The translations under genes were made by a program, and so were the position numbers. The notes below the pieces were generated by a model that saw only the letters and a program-made list of their open reading frames with translations, ran no database searches and had not been told where the DNA came from. This document shows positions 13,903-14,067 of a stretch of 14,067 bases of DNA, one piece after another (position 1 is the first letter of the stretch; each line of letters opens with the position of its first letter). The stretch is from SCRT01 sp036379455 (GTDB taxonomy: Bacteria; Pseudomonadota; Gammaproteobacteria; Nevskiales; Nevskiaceae). The DNA is taken from contig DASVGQ010000046.1 in NCBI GenBank assembly GCA_036379455.1, positions 1 through 14,067 of the forward strand, in the 5' to 3' direction.

Positions 13903-14067
13903 CGGGAACAGCTCGTGCAGGTAGGCCATCAGCGTTGCCCAGGAGCGGTGGCAGGCCTTCTCGTTGTACAGGATGCCGAGGTCGGGGCGGTTGGCGCCCG
14001 GCACGGCGAAGGCATGCATCGCGCCACCATACAGATGCAGCTGCCAATCGACCTTTGCCGCGGTCAT
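13894..14067 (-). CDS. dienelactone hydrolase-family protein, C-terminal end (runs off the right edge)
   Basis: Reading the minus strand from the right edge gives 57 residues ending in a TGA at 13894-13896. They match the end of dienelactone hydrolase-family alpha/beta hydrolases: VDWQLHLYGGAMHAFAVPGAN, a YNEKA-like segment and the closing helix with WATLMAYLHELF. The His in GGAMHAF corresponds to the catalytic His of the Cys/Ser-Asp-His triad; nucleophile and Asp lie outside the window. The ATG at the very edge is probably an internal Met, since homologues continue upstream. Family members hydrolyse dienelactones or other esters; many genomic copies have unknown substrates. It is 123 nt upstream of metK on the same strand and probably a separate unit. 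Confidence 0.85.
   Translation of the reverse strand: MTAAKVDWQLHLYGGAMHAFAVPGANRPDLGILYNEKACHRSWATLMAYLHELFPGR

Noticed and set aside
13856..14047. A 63-codon minus-strand open frame at the right edge
   Set aside because: It is a different frame over the dienelactone hydrolase C-terminus, whose own frame shows the conserved GGAMHAF and YNEKA segments.

Overview
The window is GC-rich chromosomal DNA that looks like core genome from a gammaproteobacterium, probably in the Xanthomonadales/Nevskiales/Steroidobacterales neighbourhood. The reasons are the PlsB-type glycerol-3-phosphate acyltransferase, the rplY-pth-ychF order, the metK-ahcY-metF block, a Mip/FkpA-like lipoprotein isomerase and the typical residues of each family. 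The taxon is inferred from protein style and gene order, not from a search. Genes fill nearly the whole window. No tRNA, rRNA, insertion sequence, prophage or CRISPR array is visible.

Layout from left to right. On the minus strand (1-1875) lies a translation cluster: rplY (bL25), pth (peptidyl-tRNA hydrolase) and the N-terminal part of ychF, read from a strong promoter at about 1933-1961 with a short leader hairpin. Diverging from it on the plus strand is a YihY/BrkB-family membrane protein (2004-3335). It converges on a minus-strand protein with a cyclic-nucleotide-binding-like domain and a patatin domain (NTE-type phospholipase, 3374-5197). Diverging from that phospholipase on the plus strand is plsB (5347-7836), followed by an FKBP lipoprotein (7894-8658) that has its own perfect -10 box overlapping the plsB stop codon. 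A GC hairpin (8678-8702) separates these from the right-hand minus-strand block.

The right-hand block (8710-13770, read right to left) is metK, ahcY, metF, a family-2 glycosyltransferase and a small secreted DUF4124 protein, with gaps of only 16-51 nt, so probably one transcription unit. MetK makes S-adenosylmethionine, AhcY removes the S-adenosylhomocysteine left after methylation, and MetF supplies the methyl-folate used to remake methionine; together they cover most of the activated-methyl cycle. Upstream of metK, at the window edge, is the C-terminal end of a dienelactone hydrolase-family protein.

The two themes on the left are protein synthesis (rplY, pth, ychF) and phospholipid handling (plsB beside a phospholipase). 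I found no clear new biological system. The points most worth checking are regulatory: a symmetric shared -10 element between rplY and yihY, a perfect hairpin in the rplY leader, a 13-nt promoter core shared by rplY and the FKBP gene, an 8-bp-period direct repeat in the metK leader, and a cyclic-nucleotide domain that appears to have lost its ligand-binding residues.
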